8,589 nt of DNA from Pyrinomonadaceae bacterium. Its GTDB lineage: Bacteria > Acidobacteriota > Blastocatellia > Pyrinomonadales > Pyrinomonadaceae. The position numbers and the translations under genes are program-made. Positions 1 to 6,992 of this stretch are shown here, piece by piece (position 1 is the stretch's first letter; each line of letters opens with the position of its first letter). Below the pieces are notes generated by a model, which had not been told where the DNA came from, searched no databases, and saw only the letters and a list, made by a program, of their open reading frames with translations. The DNA lies in contig JAGOWF010000111.1 in assembly GCA_018060305.1 (NCBI GenBank), positions 1 to 8,589 on the forward strand, in the 5' to 3' direction.

Positions 1-1113
1 GCGGTTCGCGGTTACAAGTGCATCTTTGTGCTCACCGACAAGGTTTCGGTCGAGAAGGTGCGCTATCTAAAGGCGATGGGCGCAGACGTCGTTGTCGTCC
101 CTGCGGCCGCCAAGCCCGGCACGCCCGACCATTATCACGAGACTGCGGCCCGTATTCACAAGCAAACACCAAACTCGTTCTATCCCGATCAATACCAGCA
201 TCCTGCCAACCCACTGGCCCACTACCGCACGACGGGGCCTGAGTTGTGGAATGATACCGACGGAAAGATAACGCATTTTGTCTCCGGGATAGGCACAGGC
301 GGCACGATAAGCGGCACCGGCCGCTATCTCAAGGAACAAAACCCAAAGATCAAGATCATCGGCGCCGATCCGTATGGCTCGATATTCAAGAATTACAAAG
401 AGTCAGGCCGCGTCCCCGAATCGACGCCGTATCTCGTTGAGGGCATCGGCCAATCGCTGCCGGTCGGCAACGCCGACATGAGCGTGATCGACGAGGTCAT
501 TAACGTCACAGATCGCGATTCGTTTGATTACGCTCGCCTGCTTGGGCGACGGGAAGGCATCTTTTGCGGCGGCTCGACGGGCACAAATTTTTGGGCCGCG
601 ATAAAGGTCGCAAAAGACCTCGACGAAAGCGGCCTTGTCGTCTTTATCGTCTGTGACACGGGCGAGCATTACCTGACCAAGTTCCATTCCGACGAATGGA
701 TGAAAGAAAAGCTGCTGCTCGAACCACAACGCATCACCGCCGGGCTGCTCGCCGAGACAAAGAACGGCGCCTCGCCGCAGGAGTTGATATTCGTAACGCC
801 GGCCGAGACCGTAGCCGAGGCGCTCGAGAGAATGAACGCCAACAGCATCACGCAGCTTCCGGTCATCGAGGGCTACGCCGCCGTCGGCAGCGTGCGCGAG
901 AGCGGTTTGCTGACGAAGCTGCTGGCGAATCGCGAGCTGATGGATTCAAAGATCGCCGACGTGATGGACAAGAGCTTCCCGGTGGTGGATGTCGATACCA
1001 GCCTGAATGAGATCAGGACAAAACTCCAGCGTCATCCGGCAGTGCTGATCGAGGATTTCAAACGCATCACCGGCATCATCACTCGCTCGGACGTACTTGA
1101 TATCGAGAAATAG
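1..1113 (+). CDS. cbs: Cystathionine beta-synthase with C-terminal CBS-pair module (5' end outside window)
   Basis: A PLP-dependent enzyme of the cysteine synthase / cystathionine beta-synthase family, which condenses serine (or O-acetylserine) with homocysteine in the cytoplasm and can release H2S from cysteine. The open frame runs in from before base 1, so the first GTG at 28 is not a real start; 370 residues are visible. Seen: the PLP-phosphate loop GTGGT at visible residues 98-102, and FCGGSTGTN at about 188-196, whose Ser fits the residue that contacts the pyridine nitrogen. From about 255 to the end follows a regulatory region with two CBS motifs (ending ITGIITRSDVLD). The catalytic lysine lies in the missing N-terminal part. 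The length and the C-terminal CBS pair favour cystathionine beta-synthase over plain CysK/CysM. Stop TAG at 1111-1113. The next gene begins 28 bp downstream on the same strand. Confidence 0.93.
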   Translation, partial: AVRGYKCIFVLTDKVSVEKVRYLKAMGADVVVVPAAAKPGTPDHYHETAARIHKQTPNSFYPDQYQHPANPLAHYRTTGPELWNDTDGKITHFVSGIGTGGTISGTGRYLKEQNPKIKIIGADPYGSIFKNYKESGRVPESTPYLVEGIGQSLPVGNADMSVIDEVINVTDRDSFDYARLLGRREGIFCGGSTGTNFWAAIKVAKDLDESGLVVFIVCDTGEHYLTKFHSDEWMKEKLLLEPQRITAGLLAETKNGASPQELIFVTPAETVAEALERMNANSITQLPVIEGYAAVGSVRESGLLTKLLANRELMDSKIADVMDKSFPVVDVDTSLNEIRTKLQRHPAVLIEDFKRITGIITRSDVLDIEK

Positions 1114-1141
1114 TTTCGGTTAATCTTTCGGCGACTCTTCT

Positions 1142-1495
1142 ATGAGCGACGAGGTCAAAAAGGAAGTCGGCAACGGCGAATGGCAGATGCCAGAGCCCGT
1201 ATTTCGCTCGTCTGAGGGGCATACGCCGAAAAAGGCGACGGCTGTTGACGATGACATTCCGACCGACGCGAGCCTTGACGAACTCCCGACCGAAACGCCT
1301 GAAAAGCCCGCCGAGGACACCATCCAAACCGTGCGGCCGAAGGAAAAAACACGCGTCCGCCATCAGAAAAAGAAAAAACACGGCTGCCTCAAATCACTCG
1401 CCGTGACCATCACCGTTCTGGTCGCATCGGTGATCCTAATCGTCCTGACCGTGATCTACTTTATCTTCTATTCGGGCCCGCGAGGACCATTCTGA
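1142..1495 (+). CDS. Small tail-anchored membrane protein, unknown function
   Basis: A 117-residue protein I cannot assign to a family. Residues 1-70 are hydrophilic, rich in Asp, Glu, Pro and Thr and probably disordered. Residues 71-80 form a strongly basic stretch (RVRHQKKKKH). Residues about 84-110 are one long hydrophobic span (LAVTITVLVASVILIVLTV...), followed by a seven-residue tail SGPRGPF. By the positive-inside rule the N-terminal part should face the cytoplasm, making this a tail-anchored protein without a signal peptide. An in-frame TAA at 1121-1123 limits the start to this ATG; there is no good Shine-Dalgarno sequence. It lies 28 bp after the cystathionine beta-synthase gene on the same strand and could be co-transcribed with it. 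Composition and frame look genuine, but the function is open. Confidence 0.75.
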   Translation: MSDEVKKEVGNGEWQMPEPVFRSSEGHTPKKATAVDDDIPTDASLDELPTETPEKPAEDTIQTVRPKEKTRVRHQKKKKHGCLKSLAVTITVLVASVILIVLTVIYFIFYSGPRGPF

Positions 1496-1505
1496 AATGC
1501 TAAGC

Positions 1506-1572
1506 GTTCAGAGCGCAAGCTTTAGCTTGTCTCTGACCGACGTAGCAACAAGCTAAAGCTTGCACTCTGAAC
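1506..1572. repeat. Long imperfect inverted repeat between convergent genes
   Basis: Two 24-bp arms (1506-1529 and 1549-1572) are reverse complements with one mismatch, separated by a 19-nt loop. Each arm contains a smaller near-palindrome of its own, CAAGCT-TT-AGCTTG on the left and CAAGCT-AA-AGCTTG on the right, so the element can fold as one long hairpin or as a pair of small ones. It fills nearly the whole gap between the stop of the tail-anchored gene (1495) and the fumC stop, whose last base is 1572. A transcript from either strand would form the same hairpin, so it could act as a two-way transcription end or protect 3' ends. It has no T-run and is not GC-rich, so it is not a standard intrinsic terminator; a dispersed REP-like or small non-autonomous element is equally possible. 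Confidence 0.85.
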
Positions 1573-2978
1573 TAAGGATGCGTCATATCCTCAGCCCTGA
1601 CCAGCCGGTCAAAATCCTCGCCAGACAACAGCTCCAATTCCACCGCCGATTCCTTTAGCGAAATGCCTTTCTTGTGGGCATTCTTTGCGATCTTGGCGGC
1701 ATTGTCGTAGCCGATGTGCTGGTTTAGGGCGGTGACGAGCATTAGCGAGTTTCGCAGGTAGTGGTCGATGTTCTCGCGGTCTAGTTCGATGCCGGCGATG
1801 CAGTAATCGACAAAGCCGTGACAGCCGTCGTGGATGAGCCGGACGGAATGCAGATAGTTATGGATCATCACGGGCTTGAAAACATTGAGTTCAAAATTGC
1901 CCTGCGAGCCCGCAAAACCGATCGCCGCGTCATTGCCCATCACCTGAACCGCGACCATCGTCATCGCTTCCGACTGCGTTGGGTTGACCTTGCCGGGCAT
2001 GATCGACGAGCCCGGCTCGTTCTCGGGCAGCGATATCTCACCAATCCCGCAACGCGGCCCGGACGCCAGCCAGCGGATGTCGTTTGCGATCTTCATCAGA
2101 CTGGCGGCAAGCGTCTTTATCGCGCCTGAAGCAAACACGATCTCGTCGTGGGCACTAAGGGCGGCGAATTTATCAGGATGAGATTTGAACGGTAAGCCCG
2201 TAAGTTCCGCGATCTTTGCGGCGGCTCTGTCGGCAAACTCAGGATGAGCATTCAGGCCGGTGCCGACGGCCGTCCCGCCGATGGCAAGATCAAGCAGGCC
2301 GGGCATTACTATCTTGAGCCGTTCGATATCCCGCTCGACGAGCGAGGCCCAGCCCCCGAACTCCTGCCCGACGGTTACGGGCGTCGCGTCCTGCAAATGC
2401 GTGCGGCCGATCTTTACTACGTCCTTGTATTCCTCGGCCTTTGCACGTATGGCGTCCGCAACCTTTTGCACCTCTGAGATCAGCGCCGTCGTCCGCTCGG
2501 CCGCGGCGATATACATCGCCGTCGGGAAGGTATCGTTTGACGATTGCGACTTATTAACGTCGTCGTTTGGATGAACAGGCGATTTCGAGCCCATCTCGCC
2601 GCCTGCGATCTCTATCGCTCGGTTCGAGATAACCTCGTTGGCGTTCATGTTTGTCTGCGTGCCCGATCCGGTCTGCCAAACGCGCAGCGGAAAATGTGCG
2701 TCGAGCTTTCCCTCGATCACCTCGTCCGCGGCCTGCTCGATCAACTCCGTCTTGTCGTCAGCCAGCTTGCCCAGATCGTGATTCACGATAGCGGCGGCCT
2801 TTTTTAATATGCCGAGAGCCCGAATGACCTCGCGGGGCATTACGTCAAAGCCGATGTTAAAGTGCTTTAGCGACCGCTGTGTCTGCGCTCCCCAATAGGC
2901 CGATGTCGGCACCGCGACCTCGCCCATCGAATCGGTCTCGATGCGCGTCTTTGCTGCTTTCTCCGTTGCTTCTGCCAT
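1572..2978 (-). CDS. fumC: Class II fumarate hydratase FumC
   Basis: Reversibly hydrates fumarate to L-malate in the citric acid cycle; soluble iron-free homotetramer in the cytoplasm. The 468-residue length is usual for the family. Seen: the N-terminal TDSMGEVAVP and YWGAQTQRS segments, SGSGTQTNMN near 114-123, GRTHLQDATP with the catalytic histidine at 194, and the fumarase/aspartase signature GSSIMPGKVNPTQ at 323-335, whose first serine is the catalytic base loop residue. All active-site motifs are intact. The FumC-type N-terminus favours fumarase over the related aspartase and argininosuccinate lyase. Start ATG at 2978 with a weak AGG about 8 nt upstream. It is convergent with the tail-anchored gene and divergent from the DUF7009-type gene, so it appears to be transcribed alone. 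Confidence 0.97.
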   Translation of the reverse strand: MAEATEKAAKTRIETDSMGEVAVPTSAYWGAQTQRSLKHFNIGFDVMPREVIRALGILKKAAAIVNHDLGKLADDKTELIEQAADEVIEGKLDAHFPLRVWQTGSGTQTNMNANEVISNRAIEIAGGEMGSKSPVHPNDDVNKSQSSNDTFPTAMYIAAAERTTALISEVQKVADAIRAKAEEYKDVVKIGRTHLQDATPVTVGQEFGGWASLVERDIERLKIVMPGLLDLAIGGTAVGTGLNAHPEFADRAAAKIAELTGLPFKSHPDKFAALSAHDEIVFASGAIKTLAASLMKIANDIRWLASGPRCGIGEISLPENEPGSSIMPGKVNPTQSEAMTMVAVQVMGNDAAIGFAGSQGNFELNVFKPVMIHNYLHSVRLIHDGCHGFVDYCIAGIELDRENIDHYLRNSLMLVTALNQHIGYDNAAKIAKNAHKKGISLKESAVELELLSGEDFDRLVRAEDMTHP

Positions 2979-3006
2979 GTTGTTAGACCTGCCGTCCGAA
3001 AAGTAG

Positions 3007-3012
3007 ATTCTA
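3007..3012 (-). promoter_or_regulatory. Possible -10 box for fumC
   Basis: On the - strand the hexamer TAGAAT (4 of 6 matches to TATAAT) lies 28 bp before the fumC ATG. A convincing -35 box is not seen; TTGCGG at the right distance matches only three bases. The assignment rests on position and AT content alone. Confidence 0.25.
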
Positions 3013-3046
3013 ATTGATGCCGCGTGTGCCGCAAAACATCCCTGAG

Positions 3047-3060
3047 ATGACCCAAGTCAT
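3047..3060. promoter_or_regulatory. Small palindrome in the fumC / DUF7009 divergent spacer
   Basis: ATGAC-CCAA-GTCAT is a perfect 5-bp-arm inverted repeat with a 4-nt centre, flanked more loosely by GAG and CTC. It sits in the 115-bp spacer between two divergent genes, 33 bp before the + strand start and about 70 bp before the fumC start, where an operator could affect both. It is short enough to occur by chance. Confidence 0.25.
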
Positions 3061-3093
3061 GTTCTCATTCCATTATTCGGGTATCATTAAGGT

Positions 3094-3459
3094 ATGAAGC
3101 TCAGGATCAACGGAAATTCATTGCGTCTGCGCCTAACGCGCAGCGAGGTTGAGGAATTCGCGTCGTCAGGCCATTACGAAAGCTCTGTCGATCTCGCCGG
3201 CGGCCGGCTTGTCTATCGGCTTAAAAAAGACGCCGACGCGATGTCGCCCTCGGCAACATTCGCCGACGGCACGATCACGGTCAGCGTGCCGCGATCCGCA
3301 GCGGATCAATGGACAGGAAGTGACGACGTAGGCATTGAGGAGCCGCACGCTGCCGGTCTGAAGATCGCGATCGAGAAAGACTTTGCGTGCCTCAAGCCGC
3401 GCGCGGATGAAGATACGCCTGACCACTATCCGCACCCGGCGACCGGCGCAGTGTGCTGA
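3094..3459 (+). CDS. DUF7009-type small protein, unknown function
   Basis: A 121-residue soluble protein. The opening MKLRINGNSLRLRLTRSEVE and the C-terminal pattern (EKDFACL, then about ten residues later DEDTPDHYPHP and a terminal Cys) match, from memory, the small bacterial family called DUF7009, whose function is unknown. The first ~95 residues look like a small beta-rich domain; no signal peptide or membrane span is present. The end of the protein concentrates Cys, Asp, Glu and His (C at about 100, DED, DH, H, final C121), which could bind a metal, but this is inference. Start ATG at 3094 is preceded by TAAGG, an acceptable ribosome-binding site. It is divergent from fumC and convergent with the small membrane gene at 3543-3632; no operon partner is seen. 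Confidence 0.82.
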   Translation: MKLRINGNSLRLRLTRSEVEEFASSGHYESSVDLAGGRLVYRLKKDADAMSPSATFADGTITVSVPRSAADQWTGSDDVGIEEPHAAGLKIAIEKDFACLKPRADEDTPDHYPHPATGAVC

Positions 3460-3542
3460 CCACCCGGACGATCCGATCGTCAAGATCACTCACTATCGTT
3501 TTTATCCTTACGTCGTGACCCGACGTCGCATGCACCGCGAAG

Positions 3543-3632
3543 TCAGGTTGGGTAGCCGAGCTTTGGCAAGATCACGAGTTGCAGCAGCAGCCAGAAGCCG
3601 ACCAGCCCGATGATCCACAGTATGTCGTACAT
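3543..3632 (-). CDS. 29-residue single-span membrane peptide at operon end
   Basis: A short open frame, ATG at 3632 to TGA at 3543, encodes MYDILWIIGLVGFWLLLQLV followed by ILPKLGYPT. About 20 residues form one hydrophobic helix, ending in a short basic tail (PKLGYPT). It begins only 5 nt after the stop of the rhodanese lipoprotein gene on the same strand, with GGGGA about 11 nt before its ATG, so translation coupled to that gene is plausible. The mix of Trp, Leu and Ile codons with an abrupt polar end is what a real small membrane protein looks like. I do not recognise a named family. It could stabilise or anchor a partner of the exported multicopper oxidase or rhodanese, or be a chance frame; tight spacing favours a gene. 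Confidence 0.62.
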   Translation of the reverse strand: MYDILWIIGLVGFWLLLQLVILPKLGYPT

Positions 3633-3637
3633 TTAAG

Positions 3638-4054
3638 CTATTTCCCCATCGGCAGCCCTTGCGCCTGCCACTGCTCGGTGCCGCCCATTATGACAACCGT
3701 CTGTTTGAAACCAGCGTCCGCGAGCAGCTTAGCCGCCTGACCAGAACGATTATCGGTCCGGCAGATCAGATAAACGGGCTCGTTCTTTTCAAGCATGTCG
3801 AGGTTCGCACTCAGTTGATCAAGGGGGATGTTGCGGGCCCTGTCAGCGTGGCCAGCCGCATATTCTTCCGGCGTTCGGACGTCGATGAACTGAGAATAGG
3901 CCGCACTTGTAAAGGGCAACGCCTCGGTTGGTTTCATTTCGCTGATTGCCGCAGGTCTCGCCGGTGCAGTCGAATCTATCTTGGGCCCCGGGGCCGATTG
4001 GCACGCCGACATGACCGTTAACAAAAAAAGCCCAACTGATATCAATGCTTTCAT
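3638..4054 (-). CDS. Rhodanese-domain lipoprotein (extracytoplasmic sulfurtransferase)
   Basis: A 138-residue protein with an N-terminal lipoprotein signal: hydrophobic ISVGLFLLTVMSAC with the lipidated Cys at 18, then a flexible Ala/Pro-rich linker to about 45. A single rhodanese domain follows (FIDVRTPEEYAAGHADRARN near 56-75). The catalytic loop is CRTDNRS with Cys98 and the conserved Arg103, so it should be active in moving sulfane sulfur, here on the outer face of the membrane; Thr-Asp replaces the commoner Ser-Gly of CRSGNRS. Start choice: the ATG at 4054 overlaps the stop of the multicopper oxidase gene (ATGA) and has AGGTGG 5 nt upstream. The in-frame GTG at 4063 is part of that ribosome-binding site and is rejected. 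Fifth gene of the operon, coupled to the oxidase before it. Confidence 0.9.
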   Translation of the reverse strand: MKALISVGLFLLTVMSACQSAPGPKIDSTAPARPAAISEMKPTEALPFTSAAYSQFIDVRTPEEYAAGHADRARNIPLDQLSANLDMLEKNEPVYLICRTDNRSGQAAKLLADAGFKQTVVIMGGTEQWQAQGLPMGK

Positions 4055-5559
4055 TTTATCCACCTAGCGGCCGGGTTCACCTGGAAATTGCGCATCATGC
4101 CCATATCCTCGTGCTCGAGATTATGACAGTGATAGACAAACTTGCCCGTAAAATCCTCAAATCTGAGCAGCAGGCGAACGCGCTCGCCCGGCATCAGCAT
4201 AAATGTGTCCTTCCAGCCGGTGTCCACAAAACCGTATTTAACGCCTTCGTAATTCGTTGCCCCCGATGCGTTCATCTGACGTTCGATGATCTGGAACTGC
4301 ACGAGATGAATGTGCATGGGATGGGCCATCTGCACCGGCCCCGACTGATTTGCGATATCCCATGCCTCAAGCGTGTTGAGCGCTACGGACTCATTCGGCG
4401 CGACCCCGTTCATCTCAAACATCCCGCCGTTGAGCATAAACATGCCCATTTGGAATGAGATCGGAAAGGCTCTCGGATTTGCGGCGTTTACGGCGTCCTC
4501 GAGACGGTATCGGGTGATCGTTGACAGAGTCGGCGGCAGCACAAAATTATCAGCGACGCGACGCCTGACACGAAACGACACGATCGGGAAGGCCGCCCCA
4601 TTCGGCAGCGCCGCGCCGCCGTTGCCTGCGTTGCCCATCGGCGAGAAAGCCTGGCTTACCAGCCGCCGGTTCCGTCGCAACGGCGAGTTGCGGAAATCAG
4701 CGATGACCTCATACCGTTCGCCCGGCGCAAGCATAAGATATGGCCGCTCAACCGGCGCTTCGAGCAGGCCGCCGTCAGACGCGATCACGGTCAACGGCGT
4801 TCCGTCGCTCCAGGCGAGTTTGTAGAATCGCGAATTCGATCCGTTGAGAAAACGCAGCCGATACGCTCGGCTCGCCACGTCAACCGACCGGGCGAGGTTT
4901 CCGTTCACCAGCATCCGATCGCCGAGAAATCCGACCATCCCGATAGACGAATAGACAAACTGGTTGTCCGGGGCAAAAATTCGGTCCTGCAGCACGATCG
5001 GCACATCGGCCTCACCCGACGGCAGCCCGAGCCCCTGTTCCTCATCATCACTGACAATAAAAAGCCCTGCCAGTCCGCAATAGACCTGAAATGCGGTGCG
5101 CATGTCAGGATGCGGGTGATACCAATAGGTTCCGGCCCGGTTCATCACGGTAAACTCATAGACGTAACTTGCTCCGGGCTCGACCGTGAACCGCGGATGA
5201 GCATCCATCGCCTCCGGCACATGTAGCCCGTGCCAGTGCATCAGCGTCATCTCAGGCAGGTTATTCGTAAAATTGATCCGTATTGTCTGGCCGCGATGCA
5301 CCCGGATCGTCGGCCCGAGGAAAGAACCCGGGATCGGCTGCAGGTTCTGCGGTGTTCCCTCCACGACCTCGCCCTCATACCTCCAAACCTGTGTTGGAGC
5401 TCCCGGCAGCAGGCTTATCGTAGATACGACCGCTCGAAGATTGATAATGACGTCCGGCACACTGGCCGTCCGCTCCGGGCGAGCGCTGAACGCTCGTCGA
5501 TCCCCCAACAGGGCCGCACCCGCAACGCCGGTCAGCTTTACAAAATCGCGTCTCTTCAT
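4051..5559 (-). CDS. Tat-exported multicopper oxidase (laccase/CueO-like)
   Basis: A 502-residue blue copper oxidase that couples substrate oxidation to reduction of O2 to water. The N-terminus carries a twin-arginine signal (KRRDFVKLTG, then GVAGAALLG), so it is exported folded, with copper. All four copper motifs are intact: HWHG at 108-111, YWYHPHPD at 145-152, HPMHIHLVQF at 413-422 and HCHNLEHEDMGMM at 477-489, giving the type 1 ligands His413, Cys478, His483 and Met488 and the eight trinuclear histidines. Cupredoxin domains lie at about 35-170, 180-330 and 360-495. A Met-containing segment at 370-383 is modest and unlike the long Met-rich helix of CueO. The substrate cannot be read from sequence; it could be Cu(I), a phenol, a metal or a reduced sulfur compound. 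It starts 9 nt after the persulfide dioxygenase stop and overlaps the rhodanese lipoprotein gene, so it belongs to the sulfur operon. Confidence 0.95.
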   Translation of the reverse strand: MKRRDFVKLTGVAGAALLGDRRAFSARPERTASVPDVIINLRAVVSTISLLPGAPTQVWRYEGEVVEGTPQNLQPIPGSFLGPTIRVHRGQTIRINFTNNLPEMTLMHWHGLHVPEAMDAHPRFTVEPGASYVYEFTVMNRAGTYWYHPHPDMRTAFQVYCGLAGLFIVSDDEEQGLGLPSGEADVPIVLQDRIFAPDNQFVYSSIGMVGFLGDRMLVNGNLARSVDVASRAYRLRFLNGSNSRFYKLAWSDGTPLTVIASDGGLLEAPVERPYLMLAPGERYEVIADFRNSPLRRNRRLVSQAFSPMGNAGNGGAALPNGAAFPIVSFRVRRRVADNFVLPPTLSTITRYRLEDAVNAANPRAFPISFQMGMFMLNGGMFEMNGVAPNESVALNTLEAWDIANQSGPVQMAHPMHIHLVQFQIIERQMNASGATNYEGVKYGFVDTGWKDTFMLMPGERVRLLLRFEDFTGKFVYHCHNLEHEDMGMMRNFQVNPAARWIK

Positions 5560-5568
5560 ACTTATCGA

Positions 5569-6954
5569 CTATTCTACCGTCTTTGCGCTCGAACACGCGG
5601 TCGCGGCTGACTCGGTTTCGAGCCCGGCCTCGATCCATGCCGCCGTTCCGCCGGTGACATTATAAACCCGGCGAAATCCAACTTTTTCCAGAATACTCGT
5701 TCCAAGACTCGAGCGATAACCGCCCTGACAAATGACATAGGTCGATGTGGTCGGATCGAGTCTGTGAGCCGCATCCGCCAAGCGATCGAGCGGAACATTC
5801 CATGTCCGGTCCGCATGGCCGCTGTCGTACTCGCCCGGGCGACGAACATCGACGAACTGCAAATATTTCTCCGTCTGCGTCAAGCTTGCCATCTCCTCGA
5901 CCGACACCTGCCCGACGGTCTTCACGTCGCCGGCATAATTACCGATCAAGATAAAGCCGGTGACAGTTTCGAGCCCAACTCGGGCAAGACGCATTACAGC
6001 CTCATCGATCTGTTCCTGCGTGTCGGCCGCGATGGCGATGGGCGTTCCAATTGGGATGAGCGTTCCCGCCCACGACGCAAATTGCCCGCCGAGGCCGATG
6101 TTGATCGAATTTGGCACGTGGCCCGCGCCATATTCAGAGTTCTTTCTCACGTCAATAACGACGCCGTCGAATGCCGCCACGTCCTCTGTCGTGAGCTCAG
6201 TCGGCCTCGCCAGATCGCCGAGAGATGCTGATCCCTCAAGGTTCTTTGCCGCCGAACGCGGAAAATACATCGGCACCTCAGACTGGTCGGCAGCAACTAT
6301 CTTTACGAACTCCTCCTTGCTCATCGGCTGCAGTGCGTAATTGGATCTCCGCTGTTCACCCAAGGTTGACCATGTCTCCTTCGACAGCGATTTGCCGCAC
6401 AGCGAGCCCGCACCGTGCGCCGGATAGACCTCGGTCTCATCCGGCAGCGGCAGTATCTTCTCGTGCAGCGAGTCGTAAAGCATCCCGGCCATCTGCTCGG
6501 CGGTAAACCCTTTTGATCCAATCAGATCGGGTCGCCCAACATCGCCGATAAAAAGCGTATCGCCGGTAAAGACTTTTAGCGGGCCTTCATCAGATTCGGC
6601 AATTATCGTAATGCCCTCAGGCGTATGTCCGGGCGTTTCGAGAAATCTCAGCCTGATCTTCCCGACCGACAACTCGTCGCCGTCCTTGACCTTAAGCGTC
6701 GGAAACTGCGTATTTGCACGCTGCCCGTAAACGATCTCCGCGCCCGTCCGTCCGGCAAGCTCGACATGCCCGCTAACAAAATCCGCGTGGCTGTGCGTCT
6801 CGATCACATACTTGATCTTCTGTCCGTGAGCCTCAGCCTCGGCGATATATTGCTCAACGTCCCGCTGCGGGTCGATAACCGCCGCCTCGCCCTCAGAGCC
6901 GAGGTAGTATGACGCATGAGATAAACAACCTAAATAAAATTGCTTGAATTGCAT
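5569..6954 (-). CDS. Persulfide dioxygenase fused to two rhodanese domains
   Basis: A 461-residue cytoplasmic protein of the ETHE1 / CstB-like metallo-beta-lactamase group, which oxidises glutathione or other low-molecular-weight persulfide with O2 to sulfite. The N-terminal domain (1-240) has THSHADF with His54, His56 and Asp58, GHTPEG with His110, GDTLFIGDVGRPD with Asp132, and YPAHGAG with His180; ETHE1-type Fe(II) ligands correspond to His54, His110 and Asp132. Rhodanese 1 (about 248-345) has IAIAADTQ where the catalytic Cys should be and is probably structural. Rhodanese 2 (about 360-450) has CQGGYRS with Cys409 and looks active. Start: ATG 6954 has AGGA 5 nt upstream and begins the conserved MQFKQFYLG; the longer frame back to a TTG at 6996 overlaps the exporter gene and is not favoured. 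Third gene of the operon, 38 nt after the exporter and 9 nt before the oxidase. Confidence 0.94.
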   Translation of the reverse strand: MQFKQFYLGCLSHASYYLGSEGEAAVIDPQRDVEQYIAEAEAHGQKIKYVIETHSHADFVSGHVELAGRTGAEIVYGQRANTQFPTLKVKDGDELSVGKIRLRFLETPGHTPEGITIIAESDEGPLKVFTGDTLFIGDVGRPDLIGSKGFTAEQMAGMLYDSLHEKILPLPDETEVYPAHGAGSLCGKSLSKETWSTLGEQRRSNYALQPMSKEEFVKIVAADQSEVPMYFPRSAAKNLEGSASLGDLARPTELTTEDVAAFDGVVIDVRKNSEYGAGHVPNSINIGLGGQFASWAGTLIPIGTPIAIAADTQEQIDEAVMRLARVGLETVTGFILIGNYAGDVKTVGQVSVEEMASLTQTEKYLQFVDVRRPGEYDSGHADRTWNVPLDRLADAAHRLDPTTSTYVICQGGYRSSLGTSILEKVGFRRVYNVTGGTAAWIEAGLETESAATACSSAKTVE

Positions 6955-6992
6955 TTTTCCTGTTCTCCGTATTCGCGAAAATTTTACCAATA

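Noticed and set aside
3467..3526. Hairpins GACGAT-CCG-ATCGTC (3467-3481) and ACGTCG-TGACC-CGACGT (3510-3526) as terminators
   Set aside because: Stems are only 6 bp and no T-run follows directly on either strand; the nearest run of Ts is 16 nt beyond the first stem. They may still pause transcription between the convergent genes.
4055..4063. GTG start at 4063 for the rhodanese lipoprotein
   Set aside because: This GTG is inside the AGGTGG ribosome-binding site that serves the ATG at 4054; the ATGA overlap with the oxidase stop also favours 4054.
4045..4458. Long open frames opposite the multicopper oxidase, fumC and the persulfide dioxygenase
   Set aside because: They are antisense to genes with complete family motifs, show no domain of their own, and are expected in GC-rich sequence.
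5719..6954. THSHADF in place of THxHxDH read as a broken metal site
   Set aside because: The mononuclear iron site of ETHE1-type dioxygenases uses His54, His110 and Asp132, all present; Phe after the Asp is common, as I recall, in rhodanese-fused members.
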